A stretch of 64,000 bases of DNA from Omphiscola glabra (Eukaryota; Mollusca; Gastropoda; Lymnaeidae). The position numbers were made by a program, and so were the translations under genes. Positions 1 through 10,800 of the stretch are shown here, one piece after another (position 1 is the first letter of the stretch; each line of letters starts with the position of its first letter). The notes under the pieces were generated by a model. The model worked only from the letters and a program-made list of their open reading frames with translations, had not been told where the DNA came from and did not search any database. The DNA lies in contig OZ024810.1 of assembly GCA_964017045.1 (NCBI GenBank), forward strand, positions 14,930,704 to 14,994,703. Reading direction: 5' to 3'.

Positions 1-2055
1 TTGTCTCCCAAGTGGGTCCGACCTCGAATTCGTCAGGGTAAACACTATTGAAATCAGGACCTTTGGCCGCTGAGCTGTTCCTTAAGTCAGTCGGGTCATG
101 AACGGAAGTCTCGTCAGGTACGTCAACACATTGTTTTCCGCTCGTCTTGAAGCAAACGCGGTTTTGTAACACGTAAACCGATTCGTTAAATCTAACTTGT
201 AGCTCAGCTACGATGTGGTCATTTATCACGTTGGTTAAAGATCGGCCGGCGACGTGTAGTGGCTTTACAAAGTCCCTTAAAACATTGTTCACCCAAATCG
301 TTGTCATTCGTTTGAGAGAATATACCGCAGACCTGTTCACGCCTTCACTAGCCATATTATTATCGCCGTTATTGTCTTTCATCCGACCCCCTTCGGACAA
401 GGTCTCCCCTTGAGATCCACTTGGGTAATCTAAACGAGCTGTAAGAAAGTAACCATACCGTATGTTCAACACTATTGTAAAATTATTATTTCTAAATGTG
501 ATGGAATTCAAATAAATTTTTTGCAAAGATCCGCTACTGTTAAAATCCCCGTCTCCCATTTGCAGATTGAGTAGCCGCCGGTGGAAGAAACTGACACATT
601 TTCGGGCAAAAAGCGTAAATCCTTTTCGGCAGAACGCTATCGATGATTTAAAGAAACTTGCGAAGTTTTGCGGTTTTACTAAAGATTTAAAGGCGTCTGA
701 CTCTGAATCGTCTTCCGATGAAATGAGTCGTACTCTAGATCGGAAGTTAAACAATAATGTAAATCCACTGACTGGAAGGTAAGGGAGATGTCCACTGTCT
801 GGAAGGTAAGGGATATAGATGCTCAGGCATGCCAAGGGGCACCTCGTTATGTTTGGATCCGTATAATCGTTGTCGATTGTTTTGTTAAAATGATAACAGA
901 GATAGCAATGCGGGTTCTTGTACGAATTCACAATCAGGCTAACGCTGAACGCGATTTGATAGTACCCGCATATTTCGGCGACGTGCTTCCTACTCAACGG
1001 GGACATTTTTGTGGATTCATTGGCCACTTCCACATCCTGTTGGGCTTGATACTCATTAGAGGTGTCTGGCCCATTACATCGGATCGATTTATAAAAACAG
1101 TTCATCCGACCCGTGTGAGGCAGTGCACTTTCCGCAAGACACGTGTGGTTTTCCGTTGGCTCACACAGATTGCCGGACAATGTGTAGACGAGATCGGTCA
1201 AGGTCACAGCAGCAGCTCCATCGCAGGCTAACTGAGTCTCGTAGAATTGTACACCATTTACTGGAGCTCCATTGCACAGACCACAGAAGACATTGAGGAA
1301 ATGGAATATATGAGAGCCCAACTGAAATGTCACAGGGACGATGTCTTGAATAAGTCTTTTTGCATCTGAATACGAGTCAAGCTCCTCACAGCGCCCTTTT
1401 ATCTCAGACATTGGCATCCCCACGGCAAAATGAGAATTGTTCGCCCCTGGGCTGTTGATTTTCGCGTGAAGTTCTTGAAACCTCGCAATTATTTCTGGAC
1501 TTTGTGAACATTTGTCCACAAAAAAGACTCCCTTTGATACCCAATATCTACACGTCGACGATCTGGCCCACTGCACAGCAGTGTGATACTGTAGCACGTG
1601 TGTGTAGTTTTGGACTCTCGATAGAATTGTTTTAAGAAAAGTTAGATGACCATCGCGAATATCCACGCCCAGACACAGTTGGAAGTAATCGAGGCAGCAG
1701 TCTCCGTACAGCCAACACAGATCATCACACTGGCATCGATACTGCAAAAAGGTGGTGAGCTCAAGGCCGCAATATTCTCCACAGCTGTTTGAGTATGAGC
1801 ACTTTTCTAGGTCGTCTTTAGGGGACAGTGTGTGCGCATCATAAAACTCCTCCAGCCTGCAGGTGTGTGTTATTTGATTGGAGTCAAAGTCTGTTTCTCT
1901 CCTCTGCTTCATGGGAGGGGAAGAACTGCTGGAAATCTTTTTATGTTTACTGAACTGATTCTTGGAAGAAGTAAATGTTTTCTTCCAGTCCACCACTTCA
2001 GGTGACTGTTTCTCTTTGCTTGAACAAAGATTTATTACAGTTTTCTTTTCTTCTT
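1..2055 (-). CDS. Receptor gene A, last exon, 5' two-thirds of ectodomain only (cut by window edge)
   Basis: Open on the minus strand from a splice acceptor at 2057-2056 to the window edge. The frame matches the first ~665 residues of gene D, almost base for base. It encodes the basic Ser-rich N-terminal stretch, the SMB module (ending in the GDCCLDYFQLC cysteine pattern) and the cysteine-rich, N-glycosylation-rich ectodomain. It carries the A/C/D-type 27-bp internal duplication (around 766-819). The 7TM part lies outside the window, so it cannot be told whether A shares gene D's nonsense codon. There is no ATG in frame upstream of the large exon, so the start codon must be in another exon (see 2584-2650). 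Confidence 0.88.
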
Positions 2056-2514
2056 CTGAAACAGAAACACAGATGATTTTTAAAGATATAATTCGTTATC
2101 AACACTATTCAAAAGTAATTGTGAATACTTGATAGAGAATCTTCGCATTTAGTGATCGATGTTAGATTTATCCCTAACAGCATCTGTATTCAAGTGATCA
2201 ATGTTACTTATTTTGACCACATCATGTGTATGATCATACGCTTTAAGGACTCTAAAATAAACCGTCGACAAAGAAAGAAAGGAACATCACGTAAACGTTA
2301 TGTTGGTGTAGACGGAATTTTTATGATGCCAACACCAAGAAATTCAAAGGGGGAACCCTACAAACTATTAGATGATAAAACTCTTTGGATTTACATTTAA
2401 AAACATTTATTTTTGCTATGTTTTTTGTCTAAGTCGTCTTAAACACAAAAGTTTTCTTGTTGTAGTCGAAAAACATATAAATACATTTACACTCGACCAA
2501 TAAACGTTTCCCAA

Positions 2515-2540
2515 CAAAAAAATTAATAAATAAATAAATT
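2515..2540. repeat. (TAAA)n microsatellite in inferred intron 1
   Basis: A short A-run followed by TAAA repeats inside the inferred intron of gene A. The counterparts differ in length between copies (about 14819-14841, 27161-27181, 39512-39538, 51851-51866), gene E being shortest. It explains why the longer read-through frame of exon 1 differs among copies. Confidence 0.8.
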
Positions 2541-2583
2541 ACTAAAATTTTGAACTTAAAACATAACCGACTCGTTTGAACAC

Positions 2584-2650
2584 TGTCCTGACTGAGGACC
2601 AGGTAGCAGTCTATGATTCCTAACACGAACATTAGAGGCGTGAAGATCAT
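2584..2650 (-). CDS. Putative signal-peptide exon 1 of gene A
   Basis: An ATG at 2650 opens a frame starting MIFTPLMFVLGIIDCYLVL, a convincing hydrophobic signal peptide. The large downstream exon has no ATG, and its acceptor (tgtttcag, exon from 2055) leaves a codon split after its first base (phase 1). Phase-1 GT candidates after residues 20 and 23 of this frame (exon ending at 2593 or 2584) would fit, giving an intron of about 530 bp. The donor choice is uncertain because neither site is a strong consensus. The same exon is present upstream of every gene copy. It is inferred, not proven. Confidence 0.5.
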
Positions 2651-2726
2651 TGTGGCGAAGGCTCAGTCTTTCATCACGCGTCCTTATTTTTCCCATGAGT
2701 GATGTTCAGCTCTGTTGTCTCCTTCC

Positions 2727-2733
2727 TTTTTAT
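2727..2733 (-). promoter_or_regulatory. TATA-like box upstream of gene A
   Basis: Read on the minus strand the sequence is ccATAAAAAgg, 77 bp upstream of the inferred exon-1 ATG. That is compatible with a start site near 2700 and a short 5' leader. The same motif lies at the same distance in every unit, but the copies are recent duplicates, so this is weak evidence of constraint. Confidence 0.4.
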
Positions 2734-3714
2734 GGCTTATGAGTAATGAATTATGTAGGTCTAAAACAAGGCGAGATGCTGTCCAATCACGGGGAGTGCT
2801 ATTTAAATCTGTGTGATAAATTAATCGGTAGGATCACGACACTAGGAGGTATCACCGTTGTTGTATCACTTCACAGGCTGGCTGCACACGTTAGCATCAT
2901 GAAACTGGAAGGTATCGTCATAATTATTTTATCACTTCAGGCAGGCTGTAAGACCGACGCTTCTAGAAATACAGAAACATAATTTGCCGCATAAATTCAC
3001 AGAGAGGGTAAATACCAGTAGAAATTGAAAGATGCAGAGAATAAATCATAGACTAAGGACATATACTATATAGATATGGACACACATGCAGATGCGCAGA
3101 CTGATGTAGATAAACAGATAGACGGATTAACAAACAGAGACGGTCTACCGATAGGTAGACATTAGCAATGATGGACAGCTATCAAGTTCTAAGAAATGCA
3201 TCTACACAGACAGGCTAGTAGACAGAACCCCTTTCGCCGCCCCCGCCCCCTCCTTGTTGCAACCAAAGGCTGTGGACCTTGTTTCCTCTCTGCCGTCACC
3301 TACTGCCTACATTAAATCACTCACCCAATTGTGGTCTATTACATCTCCCTTAAAATCCTCTCGGATACTACATTACAGTTTAGTGTTTATTTTAACTTTT
3401 ATATTGTTTTTATTGTTGTTTTTTCGCTGAAGAAGGCTCCTTGCCGACGCGTGCGTTGTTTCGTTACTCCCCTTCTTTCCGGGTTTTCCCATACTTAGTT
3501 TTACTCATTTTATTCATACTAAAAGACAATTAGACCAAAATATTCACAGGTCCACAACATGACAATTGTTTGATGGAATCAAGAACTTGGGCTTTAGTCA
3601 GTCTTTCACGTAGCTCAAGGGCAGACTCTTATCATTTCGCAAAGTAAGGAAACATGAAAAACAAATCATGGTAAAATAACAAATGCAATTCTCAGACTCG
3701 ACACAGCCTCCACG

Positions 3715-4130
3715 TCTATGAGAACTGATGCTGTTGTTTTTGTTGTTGTTCGTCCTTCGCATGCAAAAATGACCAAGGGTAGATTCCCCGGTGAGCGCAC
3801 GGGCATCCTGTCAGTCCTGTTTGTACATGGAAAGGTTTCCCGCACGTGGGGCACGCGTATTTTTTAGTTCTAGTTGGATTTGAGACGATTCTGTCTTTTT
3901 TTTTCTTGCCATGGTCTTTCTTTGGTCATGATCGTTGTTATTGTTCTACGAGGACATTTTCTCCCACGATCCATGGCAAGTGTCTCCCGCCAATCAAGGT
4001 CAAGGTCCATGTTTTACAGTAATGCTTTGAGACAGCCTTTGAAGCGCTTTTTTTTTCCTCATCACCGGAACGCTTGCCATTGGTGAGTTCAATAGTTATC
4101 ATTACCCCTGCTATTCCTATAATTTTAAAG
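3715..4130 (-). mobile_element. Decayed non-LTR retrotransposon (LINE) ORF2 C-terminus, unit 1
   Basis: Minus-strand translation, allowing frame changes, gives LTNGKRSG..., a KR-rich stretch, then a region resembling the LINE pattern D...WRETL..DR and, near 3855-3785, CPTCGKPFHVQTGLTG followed by CAHRG. This combination (GKRS..G...KR.KD.LK, WE..A.DR, then a C..C...GL..H-type zinc-binding tail) is typical of the C-terminal end of many animal non-LTR retrotransposon polyproteins. The frame is broken, including a 7-bp deletion relative to units 2, 3 and 5. It is a relic carried along by array amplification. Confidence 0.55.
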
Positions 4131-5200
4131 TAACAAAAAAACACAAACGTTTTGTTTTTTTTCGATCGACTCATTGATTGTTCAGACAGCCCAGAAACGG
4201 CCTCGACTCTCACTTTAATTAAGAACATATTTTTAGTTCAACGCCTGATTATCACCACACTTGTGTATGTGTTTACCGGTATCCTAGTAACCATTTATTT
4301 GTCACGGTGACGATATATCAGGCAGTTATCAGCTGTATTATTTTTAATTCCGGTCTATTTTACTTGCTTTAAAAAAAAAAGGGTGGGAATATGTTGTAAG
4401 ATGTTTGTGACAGCTTGCAACACATGTTACCGTGTTTGTTTGTTAAAGAAAACTTGTAAAAGAATTGTATGATGATGGAGACATGCGCAGGTTGTGGCCA
4501 CTTGTTAAACGCCATCTCTTCGCCAGCACAAGTCAAGTGGATGGTCACACCAGTAAAAAGTATTCAGCTAATTTTAGATTTGAGAAGATGCTTGTTAACC
4601 GTGCCTCCATAAAACTTCGCTACCAGAATATGGTTGTTAAATCCCCATTTTAGTCAATATGGTGGGATGGGGGGCGCACGGTGTTGGGGGTGTGTTCGGG
4701 TGATCGTGTTACAAGAGTATACTTTCAGTGTTACATTTTGATGAGTGTGCCTTTCGAGATTCATTTCTAATCTTTACAGCAAGATATTTTTAAACACCTT
4801 AACACTGTTTAAAACAAGAAAGAACATGTCCAAACCAAACGAATCAAAGCTTTCAAATTAAAAGTATATTTTGAAAACAAAAATCTTAGAGTTTTAACCA
4901 TTGAAGAATTTTTAAATGCTCTATTGAACGGGGAAACGTTCGAATTGATACCCCTCTTGTCCAGGACATTCCATGTCTGTCATGATTAGCGTCACAATTC
5001 TTCAATTGTCAAAATGAATTGTTTGGTTATCTGTATTACTCATTACATTATGTAATTTTTCAAAAACTATTTTTAAATAATTCATCATTGGGCTCCACAG
5101 TGGAAGCCATTTATACTTAAATTTACAGACAGTCCGTAACAAATTAACTTAAACTGACAAGTCCATAAAAAGTTATATGTATGCATATATATACATATAC

Positions 5201-5245
5201 CCGTGGTCTCCAACCCATGGCCTCCAACCCATGGCCTCCAATCCC
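5201..5245. repeat. Short 14-bp minisatellite (about 3 units), unit 1
   Basis: Roughly three copies of CCCATGGCCTCCAA (with NcoI-type CCATGG cores). The orthologous site in the diverged copy at 60101-60457 has about 25 copies. Equivalents are at 17501, 29847 and 42198. Confidence 0.85.
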
Positions 5246-5537
5246 AAGTTTCCTGTTGTGTTCCCATTTAGATATGTATTTATTTATTTTCAGGATATCA
5301 GTATTGTTGGTGCTGTTAGTGGTATACATTTTTAAGTATTTTCTTTGTTTGCGTAAATGATGGCCAGCGAAAACATCATGTCAAATGGACGTTTTTGTGT
5401 AAATCGAAAGAATTAAAACGATTTTTGTAAAGACCATGCATTGAAAAATTGAAAATACAAACTTAGCTACATTTATATTTAAAACTTGTCTTAAAAATAA
5501 AAAAAATGGATAGGGGCGGGGAATGGAATACATAGTT

Positions 5538-5605
5538 CTTTCTTTTCTGTTATTTTTTTTCCTCTTTCTTTTCTGTTAATTTTTTTTTCTGTCTTTTCTG
5601 TTATT
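5538..5605. repeat. CT-rich ~27-bp quasi-tandem repeat, unit 1
   Basis: Three degenerate copies of a ctttcttttctgttattttt-like segment. Counterparts are at about 17838-17905, 30182-30247 and 42535-42602. The diverged copy near 60765-60800 has only one. Confidence 0.6.
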
Positions 5606-6654
5606 GGGAAAATAATGGGCGGGGTTGGAAATTGTTTAATTTCTAGAAAACCGGTAGTGTCTTTCAAGCAAAGCATGTTTAAACACATGGGGCGGAAAGG
5701 GGAGGGGACACTAGTAAAAGTAGAAAAAATAAAGCCGCTAACATAAATGTGGTTATGATTAGAGGTAATATATTTAGGACATAAGTGAATACAGAAGATA
5801 ATTCGTTTTGAGACTTTTTCAAGCTGGACTAAAACTATTTTCAACAAATAAGTTCGCTCATAGAAGAATAGATTTATAATACCAAAAATATAAAATACGT
5901 TTTTGAAAGATCAGGTTTCGAAAGTAATAACCCCCGGCACAAGCAGACGTTCTTAAAGATTAACTTTAAATGTTGCCATTATGTGAGTAAAAAGTAATGT
6001 AGGTCACGGTTTAATTCTAGACGCTGTTCGCATGTTAATAAATTGAAAGATTTCTTTTACAAGGCCGCCCCAAATGCATTTTTGTTTGTCTACCTAATCG
6101 ATATTTCTCAGAGACTGAAAATTAGCTGTCCCCTGATTTGTAAATTGTCCGGATTCGATTAGAGCGATTTACCGTTTAACTGGTCAATTAGAAAATACAG
6201 TTTCTTGGCAAGAAGTTGTTGTGCTGTTCCGATCTTTGGAAATGTTAAAATGAAAGCGTGGAACTCACAGCTAGGTCCGTTCGAAGTGGGGAAAAGGTTG
6301 GGGTTGGGAGGGGGAAGAGCGGGGCCCTTGATCCGGTCGCCAAACCTCAAAAATAAAAAGGGGGGGGGGCTGCAAAAATACTCCTTAGATAGGAACTTAA
6401 TAGTGAATAAAACGAGAAAATTTAATGTACTTCAGAAAGACAAGGGGCGCCAGTGTAGAGTGTTTTTTTCTTTAATTGTCCCTTCCTGGAGACACTTCTA
6501 TATATTTAGAGGCACACTGCCTACAAAGCAATAACAATAAATTAATGTTATTTTTTTTTAAAATTAATTTTTGATTTTCATAGACTTTTGTATGCAGGTC
6601 TCAATCATTTACAAACGCCATGTTCAAATGCAGAAATGAACAATGATATTGCTT

Positions 6655-7140
6655 TTGGTCAATCTCTTAACAAGCTGTTAGCTACTTCTACGTTAATGTG
6701 AGCCAGCACAGTGGGTCTTAACCTGGACGAAAACTTGATCACAATTCATTTCACGACAGACTTTACGTAACAATTTTGACTGCTAAATCTATTCAGATCA
6801 ATTGTTAGAGGCTATGTTTTACGAAGACATTATCTACAAATAGTAGCATAACGTAATGTGATGTGAAGTTTTCCGTTCTTAAAAAATGACAAACCCTATT
6901 GGTACGGTGATGAATTTGTACACAAAACATGCCATTATTTACACATTTTCTTCAACAATTTCACTCCACGTATATATATACATATATATAACAATCTCCT
7001 AACAAGCTTTTCGCTTCTTTTACGTTAATGTGAGCCAGCATAGTGGCTCTTAACCTACACGAAAACTTGATTACAATTTTATTTTACGACAGATTTTACA
7101 AAAAAATTGTTGACTGCTTAAGATACTCAGATCCATTGAA
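6655..7140. repeat. Pair of ~150-bp imperfect direct repeats, unit 1
   Basis: Segments at about 6655-6810 and 6985-7140 share a run beginning ctcttaacaagct / ctcctaacaagct and continuing through acgttaatgtgagccagca, the cttaacct motif, a-cgaaaacttgat and acgacaga. They are about 335 bp apart. Counterparts sit in the other spacers (about 18950-19440, 31305-31795, 43655-44145). In the diverged unit near 61905-61940 the region is collapsed by deletion. Confidence 0.65.
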
Positions 7141-7267
7141 TATTATGTAGGATATTATTGTATTTTAATGAATATAAACAATTCATTGATTATCAAAATT
7201 ATTCCCATTCAAATTTGTACCGGGTACATGTTAATTTCACTTTCGCATTCTTAAGGTCATTTTAAAT

Positions 7268-7365
7268 GTTTAGCGTGCAGTACAAAGTGCGCAATTTTAT
7301 TAGTGCACATCATGATGCGCAATCCCATTACTACATTCCGTGGTGCGCAATCTTATTTGTACATT
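7268..7365. repeat. Cluster of GTGCGCAAT-type motifs, unit 1
   Basis: Three or four copies of a tGCGCAATc/t motif spaced 30-40 bp apart. Units 2 and 3 have an additional copy (gtgcaatctcgttagtgcagt near 19571 and 31921) that is deleted in units 1 and 4. It is also retained in the diverged unit (62030-62120). Confidence 0.5.
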
Positions 7366-9428
7366 GCCCAGCAGGCAATGATCTGAATTTGTAACCGTTT
7401 TTTAAAACGTTTCTGCCAATAATTACAAAAAAAACTTTATATATCGAATTATCTTTAAACGTGTTTGTAGGTTATTAATTATAATAGTAACTCAAGGCGA
7501 ATTAATTGAAAAATTTTTTTGTATTGTCAGAATTAACGTATCTATCTCTGATACATGTAATTACCCGAAATATCCATTCATTTAAAATACCATCCATGTG
7601 TTGTTAATATGACAAAAACAGTGTACACATGGTATTGATTTATGCTTTATTTTTTTTTTTTTTTTTTAAATGTTCATATTTCCTCTGACGCGCACTTGTT
7701 CATTTATAATAATCTCCACATAACGAACTCATTTTAACGAACTAAGCCCAGAAGAAAAGAGGGGTGGGTGGTGAGACAACTCTCTTTACCCTACCTTGGA
7801 TGCATGTGGACGTCGACCATTGTCTTCCTTTCTAAGAGCAGAAGATTATTTCATTCACTTGCTAAAACCTTGCTGTTTTACTTTATTTTATGTGTAATAT
7901 ATATATTTTTGTTTTGTTATACGTTGATGTAAATGTTATTATGTGGAATGTGTTTTTAATAAAACATTTGTGTTTTATAATGTCAACACTAAAATGGCCG
8001 AGTCTTGTGTTACTTAATACCGGAGCACTTGTGACATTAACGCATGGTTTGCGAATCATCAGCTTACGGCTCAAACCTTAAAATCGAGGCAAGGACCCTT
8101 ACATTTTTAAAAAAATATAATAATATAATATTTTATAGCTGTTTTTAAGAATGTGTGATTTTCTTCAAATAACCCATAGAATACTAAATTTCCTTATTTG
8201 TATGTATATGGCTAAAAGAGAAAAAGTTTATTAGAGCATATTTGAATCTGGATACGTGTGTTAATGTGGTAAATTTATAACAGGAAGTCATCATCTTACA
8301 GCAAGGATATCAATTATACAGCAATGCTGCTCCTCAACCTCACAGTTGCGCTCTCCGGTCAGCGCGAAATAGGGAATCCCCACAAGTGATCGAATATTCC
8401 CAATATTTTGCTGCCAAACCGAGGATCTCGGGTATCATTTAATACTGACACAATTTAAAACTGAAACGGAGAACTTGCTGCGTGATGTCAGAGTTTGAAA
8501 ACTAAGAACCCGGTTGTAGTCCATTTCTCTATAAAATTCTGTTACGAACCGTTATAAATGGAGAATTTAATCTCTTAATTTTAGTCTATGGCTCGTTCTA
8601 AAAACAGTCCATAATAAAGAACGATACCAAAGTTTAAAAATAATAACAACGAAAATGACAATCAAGGCGAGAGCTTATTACAATTAATAACTTTTTAATT
8701 TGTGAACTTCAATTAAATTATAACAGCAAGAGAAATATGATTAAAATTATAAACTTACAGATTTGCTGGTACCGGTACAGTTTATAAAATACAATCTGCA
8801 CAAAATTGTACGAGGAAAAAGAAAAATCTACACACAACAAAGTATTAAATAATGACACAGCACATCTCGTGGTAAAGGAAATGAACATATCTCCCCCCGT
8901 CATTTAATCTTAGCCCTTTTATACCCAGTTTCAGATGATCATTCTCGAAATGGAAGACGCAGTCTTACTGCTTCCCGCATTCTCGAGATCATTCTATCAT
9001 GTTCGACAGAAACGGACGATAGTAGCTAAAATGTCAACAAAATGATATTTTTCTAGCCGCCCTTAACACGGCTTTGACCGAAAAGAGGTCAGGCACGTGG
9101 AGTGCGGGCCAAGCGTGTATCAAAACACGTCATCCTTCATAAAAATACATTAATGTGAACTGAAAAAAATATATGTTTATGAATCGTGGGAGTCTTAATC
9201 TTTAATGAATTAACGAATGTTTAAATTTTTCATCAAATTCATTCTCATTTTTTAAAAAAAAGATAAAAAGAAGTCTTAAAAAGTTGTCTATTGTTTAAAG
9301 TCATTCAAAAAAAAAACGATTACAAAATATATAGAAATTAGATCCCCGCTGTCAAATTTAATATTAAACATTGATTAAAACTATTATTTATTCTATCACG
9401 TTTGTAAAGAATATCTTCCAGGCGTCGT

Positions 9429-9470
9429 TATATATAAACGAGGTTGTTTTAGGATTCCCGCCGACCAGCT
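9429..9470 (+). promoter_or_regulatory. TATA-like core-promoter signal in spacer, plus strand
   Basis: TATATATAAA at 9429-9438, followed about 30 bp later by a GC-richer stretch (cccgccgaccagct) within otherwise AT-rich DNA. A CACGTG-containing block and a TTGACC/AGGTCA everted pair lie upstream near 9075-9105. No plus-strand gene follows, so this is a candidate cryptic or lncRNA promoter only. Equivalents are near 21741, 34089 and 46425. Confidence 0.2.
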
Positions 9471-10696
9471 TGCTTCAGTGGACAGCAGACGATAATAGAA
9501 GTTGTATCTGGCCTTGATCACGAGCTGCCAGAAGTTTAAGAGATTCATTTCCTATTTGTTTATTAATGATTACGTCACGTTACTGTGCTTGATTACTTCT
9601 ACCTGATTAAAAAAGCCTTTCTTCAAAACAAGATTATTCCATTTCCTTTTTCAAATAAATTTTTTAAAGAAACATTTTTTTAGTTTTTAAATGGCATTTT
9701 CAATTTCTATTCTTGTTCTATTTTTTCTTTAATGAACTTCAAATTACAGAATTGCGCCTGATGATAAATTAATATAATCACGAAAATAATAAATATGATC
9801 TATGACAATGATTTTTATTTCCGTATGTTGTTTATCCCATTTCGCTGGCAGCCTGCACCACAAAATTGGAAAATGGGAAAAATCTCAAAACTGACTCATT
9901 TTCAGATCAAAACATAACAATTTGTGAATTCATCACAATTTAAAAAAAAATAATAATAATGAAGCAACATATCACTTCATTATTATACACATAATAAAAT
10001 AAATGTATAAAGGAAGAATTAAGTATATAAGTGTGTTTATTTTTTTTAAATTTAAGTTGTTCGAAAATATAACTTTTTTACATAAGTTTGTTTTATAAAA
10101 TTAAGTCAAGGAAGAGACATACTATCTTTTTTTTTTTAATATTAAAAAAATCAGGTAGAAACATCTTAAATAGCAAATGTAACATCAAATTTTAACACTT
10201 TCGTGTTTGATGGGAATGACGCAGAAGCGTAGTCTTCAAACAACAGCTCTAAAGGCTCAGTACAATGTAACGTTTGCGACCACCTTGTCTCAAGGCGCCC
10301 AAAACATGTGTTGTTTCATTGTTGTCTGAAATGGCTTTAAAATATCTCCTTTTTCACAGGAACCCATCGTTTTCTTTTGCTGTAGGCCGAGGATATCAAA
10401 AGATGTTTTTTCTCAGTCTCTGCTAAGCTGTCTTATCTAGTAGCAAATCTTTTATAGTTATATTATATTTTTTAAAAAAAATAAGATAACTGTGTTATCC
10501 TTATAGTTGACAGTTAACATAACGAAACACAAACAATAATTAGCAATAAAATTCCCTCCCCCTGCCCCCCCCCCCAACTTTTTTTTCATTTTCTTTAACT
10601 TTCCCAAATCAAAAAGATTGCTGCGTTGAATCAAAGATTTTGCTTTAAATAATGAATGTGTATGATGTGATCAAAATTTAACTTGTAGCATGTTAG

Positions 10697-10702
10697 TTTA
10701 TT
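10697..10702 (-). terminator. AATAAA polyadenylation signal of gene B
   Basis: Minus-strand AATAAA lies about 100 nt past the TAG stop at 10801-10803 and is retained in all copies. It is a plausible 3' end signal for a compact 3' UTR. Confidence 0.55.
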
Positions 10703-10800
10703 TAAATTCATGACTGAATTGACCAGATTCATAAAACCACACAAGTAACTTTTTGGTTTTTTTTGTATAGGACCCTCGTGTTCGCAACCATGCGGATAAA

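Larger units (their letters stand above)
2760..10600. other. Intergenic spacer between genes A and B: no convincing gene
   Basis: About 7.8 kb with only short ORFs (under 120 codons) in both strands, none with a recognisable domain apart from a decayed LINE piece at 3715-4130. Contents in order are a GATA/GACA-like degenerate stretch near 3060-3190, a pyrimidine-rich block near 3225-3300, the LINE remnant, a 14-bp repeat at 5201, a CT-rich tract at 5538, a paired direct repeat at 6655-7140, a GTGCGCAAT cluster near 7270, promoter-like signals at 9060-9470, and a poly-C/poly-T tract near 10565-10590. Confidence 0.75.
1..10630. repeat. Tandem unit 1 (partial) of the ~12.3 kb receptor-gene array
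   Basis: First, left-truncated copy of a head-to-tail unit that recurs at 10631, 22943, 35299 and 47635. The unit carries a minus-strand receptor gene and about 8 kb of upstream spacer. Aligned by eye, positions 1 to about 8.7 kb match 36998 to about 45.7 kb at a nearly constant offset of 36997 with only scattered differences, so unit 1 is closer to unit 4 than to its neighbour unit 2. Confidence 0.95.

Noticed and set aside
3060..3190. GATA/GACA-like and CAGA-rich stretch as a microsatellite or CRISPR-like array
   Set aside because: No regular period, no conserved spacer-repeat structure; just a degenerate simple-sequence region.
4465..4653. 62-codon frame MYDDGDMRRLWPLVKRHLF repeated in every spacer
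   Set aside because: The diverged copy at 59310-59480 does not keep the frame (different stops and indels), so there is no sign of protein-level constraint.
10560..10590. Poly-C followed by poly-T near the receptor 3' ends as a terminator
   Set aside because: Homopolymer lengths vary among copies and it lies beyond the AATAAA signal; no basis for a terminator function in a eukaryotic gene.
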